Assembly: GCA_017303635.1 (NCBI GenBank) | Contig: JAFLCG010000010.1 | Location: forward strand, 1-64,000 | Length of the DNA stretch: 64,000 nt | DNA from: Anaerolineae bacterium | GTDB lineage: Bacteria; Chloroflexota; Anaerolineae; Aggregatilineales; Phototrophicaceae | Direction of reading: 5' to 3' | Part shown: positions 57,121 to 64,000 of the stretch, one piece after another | Position numbering within the stretch: position 1 is the first letter of the stretch | Layout of the letters: each line of letters begins with the position of its first letter | Notes under the pieces: model-generated | What the model was told of the DNA's origin: nothing | The model's database searches: none | The model's input: only the letters and a program-made list of their open reading frames with translations | Program-made: the position numbers and the translations under genes

Positions 57121-57951
57121 ATGAACTCGGATGGCACCAAACGTATTGCCAGCGTCACCATCCGGCGCGGGCGTTTCTTTCGCAAGTTTTACATGTATTT
57201 GCTGGCAGCACTGGCGGGGGGCGGCGCGATCTATGCCCTTGACCGGGTCGCTGGACAAAACCTGCTTGACCTGCGTGTATTGCAGGTTGGCGGCATCATT
57301 GCGGTGATTTTGACCGTTTGGTTCGGCTTACGTTCTCTCTGGAATTTGCTGCGTTGGTTGATGCAACCTTCAGAAACCCTCCAGCTATTTAACCGGGGTA
57401 TCGCTTGGTCACGGGGCAACCAGTACTACAAGTATGGTTGGGGGCAGCTCCGCACCTATCGGGACTCGGCCAGTGGTGTATATCCCTTCGGGCGCAAGTT
57501 GTTGCAGTGGGGGTTCCTGCGGCTGACCATGCAGGATGGGCGCGTGTTGCAGATTACGCCCCGTCATGGTGATTTGCGCCGCTGGTCGAGCGCCCTCCGC
57601 AAATTGGTCGCGCGTGATCTGGGGGATGATATCGCCAGTCAAATTCGCGGCGGACATGAGGTTAAATTGCATCGCCGTTTGAAAGTGCTGCCTAATGGCG
57701 TCGAAGTCTATAACGAAGAAATTGACTGGGCCGACCTGGATGTGAAGCGGCGTGGCAACAAATTGACCCTCTTTAAGAAGAATGTTAAAGGTCGCTTTGA
57801 GCCAGTTCATACCTTCGACACACGCGGCCTCGATAATGTCGAAGGTTTTCTGGATGTCGTCTCGGAGACGCTGCCCAATTATCAACGGGAGCGCTTTGGG
57901 CGTACTGGCAAAACGGGTAAGCTGGATGCTAGAGGGGCGGGCCTTGCCTGA
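57121..57951 (+). CDS. Membrane protein with PH-like soluble domain
   Basis: A 276-residue protein with two membrane helices (about residues 24-41 and 54-72) and a basic cytoplasmic part. The latter has segments ITPRHGDLRRWSSALRKLVA and VEVYNEEIDWADLDVKRRGN that look like the beta strands of bacterial PH-type domains, but this is a guess. The end overlaps the next gene. Confidence 0.6.
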   Translation: MNSDGTKRIASVTIRRGRFFRKFYMYLLAALAGGGAIYALDRVAGQNLLDLRVLQVGGIIAVILTVWFGLRSLWNLLRWLMQPSETLQLFNRGIAWSRGNQYYKYGWGQLRTYRDSASGVYPFGRKLLQWGFLRLTMQDGRVLQITPRHGDLRRWSSALRKLVARDLGDDIASQIRGGHEVKLHRRLKVLPNGVEVYNEEIDWADLDVKRRGNKLTLFKKNVKGRFEPVHTFDTRGLDNVEGFLDVVSETLPNYQRERFGRTGKTGKLDARGAGLA

Positions 57952-58387
57952 AAAGGCGGATGTCCTTAGTCGTCATTGGCTGCCGCGTCCTTACCGGCAG
58001 TTGTTGGTCGGTTTTTGGATTGCGCCTGGTGGATTGCTCTTGTTGGCGCTCTGGCTTGGAACTCGCAATATCCCCGCCATTTTAGATCTCCGTTTGTGGA
58101 TCCCGCTGGTCTTTGGACTGCTGCCCGCGCTCTATATCTGGCAGGAAGGGATCGATGTCTTGCCTGATGGCCTACGCTGCCGTGTGCATCTGCCGCGGTT
58201 CTATGCCTACAATACGCTGGATACCTACTACTACGATCGGCGTTCGGGTCGCCGCCTGCTGACCATCTGGGACGCGCAGGGCCGCCGCGTCCTCGAATGT
58301 CATGCTGTCCACCTGACTGATTTTCCAGTTCTGCTTCGCGCTTTGCACAAGAATGTGCGGGATCGGCACTGGCCCCCCAACTCTTAA
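57926..58387 (+). CDS. Membrane protein, unknown
   Basis: A 153-residue protein from ATG 57926, overlapping the previous gene by 26 bp; a TTG at 57944 preceded by AGAGGGG is an alternative start. It has two helices (about residues 27-45 and 54-70) followed by a soluble strand-rich part (RVHLPRFYAYNTLDTYYYDR). The layout repeats that of the preceding gene, so they probably form one complex. Confidence 0.6.
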   Translation: MLEGRALPEKADVLSRHWLPRPYRQLLVGFWIAPGGLLLLALWLGTRNIPAILDLRLWIPLVFGLLPALYIWQEGIDVLPDGLRCRVHLPRFYAYNTLDTYYYDRRSGRRLLTIWDAQGRRVLECHAVHLTDFPVLLRALHKNVRDRHWPPNS

Positions 58388-58459
58388 GGGTCTTCTCCGC
58401 AGAACCGCAACACAATAAGCATAAGGGCGTAAACCAGTTTGTGCCTCAAAGTCAAGAGT

Positions 58460-58485
58460 AAAATCGGAACAAATGTTCCGATTTT
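58460..58485. promoter_or_regulatory. LexA-like palindrome P7 upstream of NUDIX gene
   Basis: The 26-bp palindrome found in array units 3 and 5 recurs here, with AAAT replacing ATAT in the centre (core 58466-58479). A -10-like TATGCT starts exactly 20 bp after the GTTCCG end (58501-58506). The leader to the gene at 58659 is about 145 nt. Confidence 0.65.
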
Positions 58486-58658
58486 GCGCCGTATTTCGGG
58501 TATGCTGTTTGAAAACAGTTGCCCTTGAACGGGCTTCCACTCATCTGGTTTTGGACGTAAGAAGCTGTCAAATCTGTCCAAAGTGTCTAATCTGTCCAAA
58601 TAGGTGACCTGACCCTGAACGATGAATGCAGCTTGAACGAGCGAATGGAGAAATCTTG

Positions 58659-59141
58659 ATGATGACAACGATCACACGCTCACGAGTCCGGCTCAACCAC
58701 CGGGTTCGCGCCTTGCTGCTGACCGATGCGGGCAAGCTGCTCTTATTCCGCCGCTTGAAAGCCGGTCTGGAACCGTACTGGGTCATGCCTGGCGGTGGTG
58801 TTGAATCGACCGATACCAGCCTGGAAGCCGCCCTGCGCCGCGAAATCCGCGAAGAACTGGGCGGCGCCGTACAAGTGATCCGTCCGGTCTTCACGACCGA
58901 ACATGATGGTGAAGGGCAATACGAGGGTTGGCGCGTGCGGCATCACTATTACGCCTGCTACTTGACCGGCTATGACCTTTCTCAACGTAATGGCCCGGAA
59001 TTCAGTAATCCGGCCAAGGGTCAGTATCTACCGGATGAATTTCCGCTGGATATGGACGTATTAAGCCACCTGACCATCAAGACTCCTGAAGCCAAAGCCG
59101 GTCTGCTGGCGAACCTCCACGTGCTCAAACGGCTGGTTTAA
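58659..59141 (+). CDS. NUDIX hydrolase
   Basis: A 160-residue hydrolase of nucleoside diphosphate derivatives. The Nudix box reads GGGVESTDTSLEAALRREIR followed by EELGG: the catalytic RExxEE core is complete but the first Glu of the box is Thr. Two ATG codons follow GGAG. It has the palindrome P7 upstream, so it may respond to the same signal as the array. Cleaning of damaged nucleotides would fit an SOS link, but the substrate is unknown. Confidence 0.88.
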   Translation: MMTTITRSRVRLNHRVRALLLTDAGKLLLFRRLKAGLEPYWVMPGGGVESTDTSLEAALRREIREELGGAVQVIRPVFTTEHDGEGQYEGWRVRHHYYACYLTGYDLSQRNGPEFSNPAKGQYLPDEFPLDMDVLSHLTIKTPEAKAGLLANLHVLKRLV

Positions 59142-59237
59142 TGCCGTAACCTGTTGCGAAGATCACCCAGCACACAAATCGACACTGCCGGGCAACTCGC
59201 CAGTGCAGCTTGGCGGAAGTACGTAAGAAATTCTTTA

Positions 59238-59290
59238 GCCCCTCTCCCTGCCGTCTGCGGCAATGGGAGAGGGGTTGGGGTGAGGGCGCT
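59238..59290. repeat. CTCTCCC intergenic hairpin repeat, copy 2
   Basis: CCCCTCTCCC and GGGAGAGGGG form a stem with TGCCGTCTGCGGCAAT in the loop, itself able to fold. It is related to 8368-8410. It fills the gap after the NUDIX gene, where no gene is seen. Confidence 0.6.
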
Positions 59291-59438
59291 TTGCTTAAGC
59301 AATTTTGCTGCGTTGTACTAGGTTCACGCCTTCAATACATCAAACCTTAGCCAAAACTCCCCCAAAAGTTAGGGATGCAGCTTCTTGCGGGCATGTTACG
59401 ATGAGCGCATCGTTTATGAAGTCATAAAGGACTCGCCG

Positions 59439-60401
59439 ATGCGTAAAGTGATGGTCATTCTCGGTCTGATGGGTATCCTTCTTCTCACGCTTTCCATGCC
59501 AGTCACTGCCCAATCCGGCTTTTCCAGCGAGGAACAGGCGCTGATTGATGATTTGCAAATGGCGCTCGATCAATTTGCGCTGGAAAGCAGCTACAGCATT
59601 CGTGGTGTCATCAACTTGGTGCAGAGTATCAACATTGAAAGCACTGCCCTGAGCGGAACACTGGATCAGACTATTGACCAGAAAATGAGTGGCGAGTATG
59701 TGCGCGTCAGCGAGGATGAGGTTCTTGCCTCACTGGAGATCGACCAGTCGATCAGTCAGACCTTCCCCGGCCAGCCCATGCCCATACTGGTTGAACAAAC
59801 GCTGGAAATGATCATCGATGGGGATTTGTTCATGCGGTTCAGCAATCTTTCTGCTGATCTGGCTGGCATGTTCCCGGAGGATTGGGTGAACCTGAGTGAA
59901 GACCCAAATGCCTTCCCTGGCGCAGAGGTTATCCGGGCCGAGCAATTTACAGCGTTGATCGGGCAGGCCCAGATCACCTATCCGCTGGATGAAATGACGA
60001 TTACCTCGATTGAGGCGGTCTCGGAAATCCCGGAAGAACTTGCCCAGGATGCGGTACGTGGCATCCGCATCGAGTATGATATTCAGGCGGTCTATGAACA
60101 GGGCGGGCTGGATGCAGTCCTTTCGACCTTGAGCCTAGATACGATCACCAGCCAGTTCGGGATGGACTTCGAGTCATTCCTTGAGAACTACGTCAGCAAT
60201 GCGGATATGACCATTACCTATTTCCTTGATGAGGATAATGCACGTATCGTCGGGGCGGAAACTATCCTGATGGGTCAGATTCCGTTGGACAATATTGACC
60301 TGGGTGGCACTAGCGCCGATCTGGATATTGATCAGACCCAAACGATCCTGATCCAGTACAGTAACTTTGGCGAGAACTTCGATATTCAGGCACCGCAATA
60401 G
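59439..60401 (+). CDS. Secreted hypothetical protein
   Basis: A 320-residue exported protein from ATG 59439 (AAAGGA upstream). The signal peptide is KVMVILGLMGILLLTLSMPV, with cleavage near TAQ. The mature part is acidic with many beta strands; the pattern of a variable lipid-binding domain such as LolA/LppX is possible but not shown. No lipobox. Function unknown. Confidence 0.65.
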   Translation: MRKVMVILGLMGILLLTLSMPVTAQSGFSSEEQALIDDLQMALDQFALESSYSIRGVINLVQSINIESTALSGTLDQTIDQKMSGEYVRVSEDEVLASLEIDQSISQTFPGQPMPILVEQTLEMIIDGDLFMRFSNLSADLAGMFPEDWVNLSEDPNAFPGAEVIRAEQFTALIGQAQITYPLDEMTITSIEAVSEIPEELAQDAVRGIRIEYDIQAVYEQGGLDAVLSTLSLDTITSQFGMDFESFLENYVSNADMTITYFLDEDNARIVGAETILMGQIPLDNIDLGGTSADLDIDQTQTILIQYSNFGENFDIQAPQ

Positions 60402-60481
60402 GGCTGGATTGCCATCCAATCAGGCTGCAACGGTCGCTTTGTGATCAGATAGCCCGATCCTGAATTTCCATGTATGACAAG

Positions 60482-60518
60482 AAAGAGGGTCAGTCCCACC
60501 TGGACTGACCCTCTTTTT
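60482..60518. terminator. Strong bidirectional terminator
   Basis: AAAGAGGGTCAGTCC and GGACTGACCCTCTTT form a perfect 15-bp stem with a CACCT loop and T runs on both sides. It lies between convergent genes ending at 60401 and 60563. Confidence 0.9.
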
Positions 60519-60562
60519 GATCTACTTGGCGCAGGGACGCGCAACGGAGTGTCCGGCTTGTC

Positions 60563-62416
60563 TTAGCTGTTGCCGGAAGTACTGGCTACTTCCCAGTGTT
60601 CTGGTGTACGGAACAGACCGCTCAGTAGCAGTTCCTTGATGAACAGCATTTCCTTCGGCAGCCGGTCATACAGCTTGATGAACAGCTCGTCGTGCAGCAG
60701 GATTTCCCGCTTCCACACTTCCCGGTCGACCGACATCAGTTCCTGGAAATTCTCACGGGAGAAGTCCAGCCCACGCCAGTCAATATCTTCGTAGCGCGGC
60801 ATCCAGCCAATCGGGCCTTCGACCGCTACTGCGTGACCATTAGCGCGCTCAACGATCCACTTCAGCACGCGCATGTTGTCGCCAAAGCCCGGCCACAGGA
60901 ACTTGCCATCCTTGTCCTTGCGGAACCAGTTGACGCTGAAGATACGTGGCGGGTTCGGGATTTCACGCCCAAACTGCAGCCAGTGGTTGAAGTAATCTCC
61001 CATGTGGTAGCCCATGAAGGGCAGCATCGCCAGCGGATCGCGCCGTACCTGACCGACCTGACCGAACGCAGCAGCAGTCATTTCTGAACCCATTGTTGCG
61101 CCGATGTAGACACCATACGCCCAGTTGAACGCCTGGTAAACCAGTGGCACCGTATCGCTGCGGCGACCACCGAAGATGAATGCCTTGATCGGCACACCGC
61201 GCGGGTTATCCCAGTCGGGGTCAATCGCCGGGTTCTGTCCCGCCGGGGCGGTGAAGCGTGAATTCGGGTGCGCCGCCTTTTCCTTGCTTTCTGGTGTCCA
61301 GTCGTTACCGTGCCAGTCGATAGCATGGGCCGGTGCTGGGCCATCCATACCTTCCCACCACACATCCCCGTCATCAGTCAGGGCCACATTCGTGAAGATG
61401 GTGTTGGCCTTGCAGGACTCCATCGCGTTCGGATTGGATTTGTAGTTGGTACCGGGGGCTACGCCGAAGTAACCTGCTTCCGGGTTGATAGCGTACAGCG
61501 CTCCATCTGCACCCGGCTTAATCCAGGCGATGTCGTCACCAATGGTTGTGACCTTCCAGCCGTCCATCGCCTTAGGCGGGATAAGCATGGCGAAGTTGGT
61601 CTTGCCACAGGCGCTGGGGAAGGCGGCAGCAACATAGGTCTTCTGTCCGCTGGGTTCTTCCACGCCCAGGATGAGCATGTGTTCAGCCAGCCAGCCTTCA
61701 TCCCGTCCGATGACCGAAGCAATCCGCAGTGCCAGGCACTTCTTGCCCAGCAGCGCGTTGCCGCCGTAGCCGCTGCCGTACGACCAGATCGAGCGTTCTT
61801 CCGGGAAGTGAACGATATACTTCACATCCGGGTTGCACGGCCAGGCCACGTCCTGCTGACCTGGTTCCAGCGGTGCGCCAACGGTGTGCGCGCAGGGGAC
61901 AAAACTACCGTTTTCGCCCAGGACATCCAGTACGCCTGATCCCATCCGGGTCATGAGCTTCATATTGACTACCACATACGGCGAGTCGGTGATTTCGACA
62001 CCGATGTAGCTGATATCCGATCCCAGTGGCCCCATGCTGAAGGGGATGACATACATCGTCCGGCCCTTCATGCAACCGGTGAAGAGATCATCGAGGATGA
62101 CATGCATCTCACGTGGGTCCATCCAGTTGTTGGTCGGACCGGCATCACCCTTGCTGACCGAACAGATATAGGTGCGATCTTCGACGCGGGCGACATCGCT
62201 TGGATGAGAGCGCGCCAGGAAGCTGTTCGGGCGCTTTTCCGGGTTCAGCGGAATGAAGGTTCCACCCTCAACCAGTCGGGTACACATGCTCTGATACTCG
62301 GCTTCAGAACCGTCACACCAGTAAACAGAGTCCGGTTGGCAACGCTCTGCCATGGTGTTCACCCACTGGCGCAATCCATCGTGTTTGAGGTTGGCGGGGA
62401 ACTGGATCGTGGGCAT
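60563..62416 (-). CDS. pckG: Phosphoenolpyruvate carboxykinase (GTP)
   Basis: A 617-residue GTP-dependent PEPCK, which converts oxaloacetate and GTP to PEP, GDP and CO2. The kinase loop is FPSACGKTNFAMLIPP, with the active-site Cys, and GDDIAWIKPGADG, FGGRRSDTVPLVYQAFNW and NWFRKDKDGKFLWPGFGDN are family hallmarks. Full length. It stands alone between a strong terminator and a divergent gene. Confidence 0.95.
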   Translation of the reverse strand: MPTIQFPANLKHDGLRQWVNTMAERCQPDSVYWCDGSEAEYQSMCTRLVEGGTFIPLNPEKRPNSFLARSHPSDVARVEDRTYICSVSKGDAGPTNNWMDPREMHVILDDLFTGCMKGRTMYVIPFSMGPLGSDISYIGVEITDSPYVVVNMKLMTRMGSGVLDVLGENGSFVPCAHTVGAPLEPGQQDVAWPCNPDVKYIVHFPEERSIWSYGSGYGGNALLGKKCLALRIASVIGRDEGWLAEHMLILGVEEPSGQKTYVAAAFPSACGKTNFAMLIPPKAMDGWKVTTIGDDIAWIKPGADGALYAINPEAGYFGVAPGTNYKSNPNAMESCKANTIFTNVALTDDGDVWWEGMDGPAPAHAIDWHGNDWTPESKEKAAHPNSRFTAPAGQNPAIDPDWDNPRGVPIKAFIFGGRRSDTVPLVYQAFNWAYGVYIGATMGSEMTAAAFGQVGQVRRDPLAMLPFMGYHMGDYFNHWLQFGREIPNPPRIFSVNWFRKDKDGKFLWPGFGDNMRVLKWIVERANGHAVAVEGPIGWMPRYEDIDWRGLDFSRENFQELMSVDREVWKREILLHDELFIKLYDRLPKEMLFIKELLLSGLFRTPEHWEVASTSGNS

Positions 62417-62580
62417 TTCATGCCTCCATGTTGTTTTCTTTTGACCATCGTGAGTCTATCGTTTTTTGGGGCGCATTAACACCTGAAAGCTTACACCCAT
62501 TAGAGGTGACAATTGTTCAAAACCGCTTCGCTAGGTTCGTTATAATGGGTGGTATTGCATACTCAGATGGAGGCCCGATC

Positions 62581-62880
62581 ATGGAACGGCTTTTTGTTTA
62601 CGGTACCTTACGGGATCCCTTGGTTCAAATCCGGGTGATCGGGCGCACGGCAACCGGCAGTATCGATTTTCTGGATGGCTACCAGCGTGGCACCATCAAG
62701 CTAGGTGAGCGGGAATACCCCATTCTGGATGCCGCAGCCAGTGATAACTATGTGGAAGGTCTGGTGCTGGAAGTTTCTACTGATGAACTACAACGCTTGG
62801 ATATCTACGAAACTTCAGCGTATCGCCGTATCCGTGTGAGCTTGCGCTCCGGGGGTGAGGCCTGGACGTATGCGCGGTGA
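62581..62880 (+). CDS. Gamma-glutamylcyclotransferase-like (AIG2) protein
   Basis: A 99-residue protein of the GGCT/AIG2 fold. The N-terminal LFVYGTLRDP is the substrate-binding loop and YVEGLVLEVSTDELQRLDIYE carries the catalytic Glu region (here VEGLV and DIYE). It probably acts on gamma-glutamyl dipeptides. GGAGG precedes the ATG at 62581. The chain is shorter than usual by about 20 residues. Confidence 0.8.
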   Translation: MERLFVYGTLRDPLVQIRVIGRTATGSIDFLDGYQRGTIKLGEREYPILDAAASDNYVEGLVLEVSTDELQRLDIYETSAYRRIRVSLRSGGEAWTYAR

Positions 62881-62945
62881 GCACTTGCTTCTGAATGCTG
62901 TTCTTGACGACGGCCTTGTCACTCTGTGATAGCTTTTCCGCCGTC

Positions 62946-62973
62946 TTGACTTCAAGCGCTGCTCTGCTAGAAT
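62946..62973 (+). promoter_or_regulatory. Promoter of rpsB-tsf
   Basis: TTGACT (62946-62951), a 16-bp spacer and TAGAAT (62968-62973). The leader of about 110 nt contains GGGTCGC-TTG-GCGACC, a stable hairpin near 62981, before AGGAGTATG. Confidence 0.75.
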
Positions 62974-63091
62974 GCCATTGGGGTCGCTTGGCGACCTACT
63001 TTCACACGTCTGGATGCCGCTGTGTTCCTTGAAACAGGTGTAGTGGCTGATGAAAGACGTGATCGCTCAAACACACACAGGAGTATGATTT

Positions 63092-63940
63092 ATGCCTTCC
63101 GAGGTCTCTCTTAAGACCCTCCTCGAAACGGGTGTGCATTTCGGTCACCGCACCCCGCGTTGGAACCCGAAGATGGCTCCGTTCATCTTCACTGAACGCA
63201 ATGGGATTCACATCCTTGATCTCCAGCAGACCCTCGCTAATCTGAACCAGGCCTTTGACATGATCCGCGACATGGTCGCTGCCGGTAAGGTGGTGCTGTT
63301 CGTTGGTACCAAGCGCCAGGCAATGGAGACCATTCAGGTGGAAGCCGATCGCTGCAAGATGCCCTATGTCAATCAGCGTTGGTTGGGTGGCACCTTGACC
63401 AATTGGAAGACGATTCGTGACCGTATCGAAACCCTGAAGAAGCTGGAACGTCGCCGCGACTCCGGTGAGTTTGAACTACTCACCAAGAAGGAAGCGCTGG
63501 TCATGAACCGCAAGATCGAAAAGCTTCAGGAACGCCTCGGCGGTATCCGTGAGATGAAGCGCCTGCCGGATATGCTCATCGTAGTTGATACCATCCGTGA
63601 ATCCACTGCCTTGAAAGAAGCCAATACCCTGGGTATCCCGGTACTGGCGTTGGCTGATACCAACTCAGACCCCGATGTGATTGACTATATCGTTCCCGCC
63701 AATGATGATGCCGTGCGGGCTATCAAGTTGATGGTTGCGACCCTGGCTGACGCGGTGATCGAAGGGCAGATGATGCGTAAGGGTGATGCTGAAGATGGTG
63801 CCGATGTCACCATGGAAAACGCTAACTTCGACGCTTATGACAAAGATGAAGAAGAAGTGAGTGATGAAGCCTACCTCGGTGCTTCGACACTTGCCAAACT
63901 GCGCGATGCCAACCTGTTCACGGATGAGGAAGAGAAGTAA
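63092..63940 (+). CDS. rpsB: 30S ribosomal protein S2
   Basis: A 282-residue ribosomal protein. Hallmarks are LLETGVHFGHRTPRWNPKMA, the VLFVGTKRQA segment, YVNQRWLGGTLTNWKTIRDR, the coiled-coil helices LEKLQERLGG-like, and VLALADTNSDPDVIDYIVPA. The C-terminal 40 residues are acidic. AGGAG precedes the ATG. tsf follows at three bases. Confidence 0.97.
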   Translation: MPSEVSLKTLLETGVHFGHRTPRWNPKMAPFIFTERNGIHILDLQQTLANLNQAFDMIRDMVAAGKVVLFVGTKRQAMETIQVEADRCKMPYVNQRWLGGTLTNWKTIRDRIETLKKLERRRDSGEFELLTKKEALVMNRKIEKLQERLGGIREMKRLPDMLIVVDTIRESTALKEANTLGIPVLALADTNSDPDVIDYIVPANDDAVRAIKLMVATLADAVIEGQMMRKGDAEDGADVTMENANFDAYDKDEEEVSDEAYLGASTLAKLRDANLFTDEEEK

Positions 63941-63942
63941 AC

Positions 63943-64000
63943 ATGGCGGAAATCACTGCACAAATGGTCAAGGACCTGCGCGAATCTACCGGCGCTGGTC
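63943..64000 (+). CDS. tsf: Elongation factor Ts, N-terminal part
   Basis: The window ends inside this gene. MAEITAQMVKDLRESTGAG is the conserved start of EF-Ts, which recharges EF-Tu with GTP. The order rpsB-tsf is typical of bacteria. Confidence 0.9.
   Translation, partial: MAEITAQMVKDLRESTGAG

Overview
The window reads as one continuous stretch of a bacterial chromosome, about 55 % GC, most probably from the phylum Chloroflexota (Anaerolineae-like). I infer this from gene content only: a Roadblock/V4R/response-regulator operon, secreted beta-propeller-like proteins, a split ThrE exporter, DUF4260 and DUF2087 proteins, GTP-type PEP carboxykinase, and a penicillin-binding protein with a very long cytoplasmic tail. 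No rRNA or tRNA gene, CRISPR array or intact prophage was seen.

Layout. 1-127 is the right end of an IS3-like element. 262-3226 holds agmatine deiminase, a WD40 protein and a DUF5519 protein, all on the minus strand. 3230-8282 is the most unusual part: five tandem composite units. Each has a GGAACATATGTTCC palindrome with a -10-like hexamer about 20 bp downstream, start-stop or two-codon ORFs behind strong Shine-Dalgarno sequences, a small two-helix membrane protein on the minus strand (families A and B) and, on the plus strand, a 22-codon ORF that repeats the start of the 722-residue protein closing the array. The same palindrome recurs upstream of a TetR gene (37274) and a NUDIX gene (58466). 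Its core fits the Gram-positive LexA/DinR box GAAC-N4-GTTC, so an SOS-type regulon is a reasonable hypothesis.

8414-16618 carries secreted propeller-like proteins, a J-domain protein convergent with an FHA protein, a phospholipase-D-like protein, a divergent SDR/TetR pair with a clear operator, and an ArsR regulator. 16715-24829 has two GT-C-like membrane proteins, the Roadblock-V4R-receiver operon, a VOC dioxygenase, RfaE2 and a polyprenol-phosphate mannose synthase. 24968-35467 has PepF, SurE, tandem metallophosphoesterases (one Tat-exported, one apparently not), two tiny membrane proteins, split ThrE, acetyltransferases and a CAP-domain protein. 35565-45727 has a cytochrome P450, a TetR operon, dihydroxy-acid dehydratase and a MarR-ABC exporter operon. 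45802-56287 has an ECF sigma factor coupled to ClpP, DUF4260, TetR, peptidyl-tRNA hydrolase coupled to a DUF2087 protein, an ABC exporter and the large class A PBP. 56505-64000 has small membrane proteins, NUDIX, GTP-PEPCK, a gamma-glutamylcyclotransferase-like protein, and rpsB-tsf at the right edge.

Convergent gene pairs are usually separated by a perfect hairpin, and several short GC-rich repeat hairpins are scattered between genes. Most genes look like ordinary chromosomal housekeeping or accessory genes. The array at 3.2-6.1 kb is the part I could not explain from known systems.
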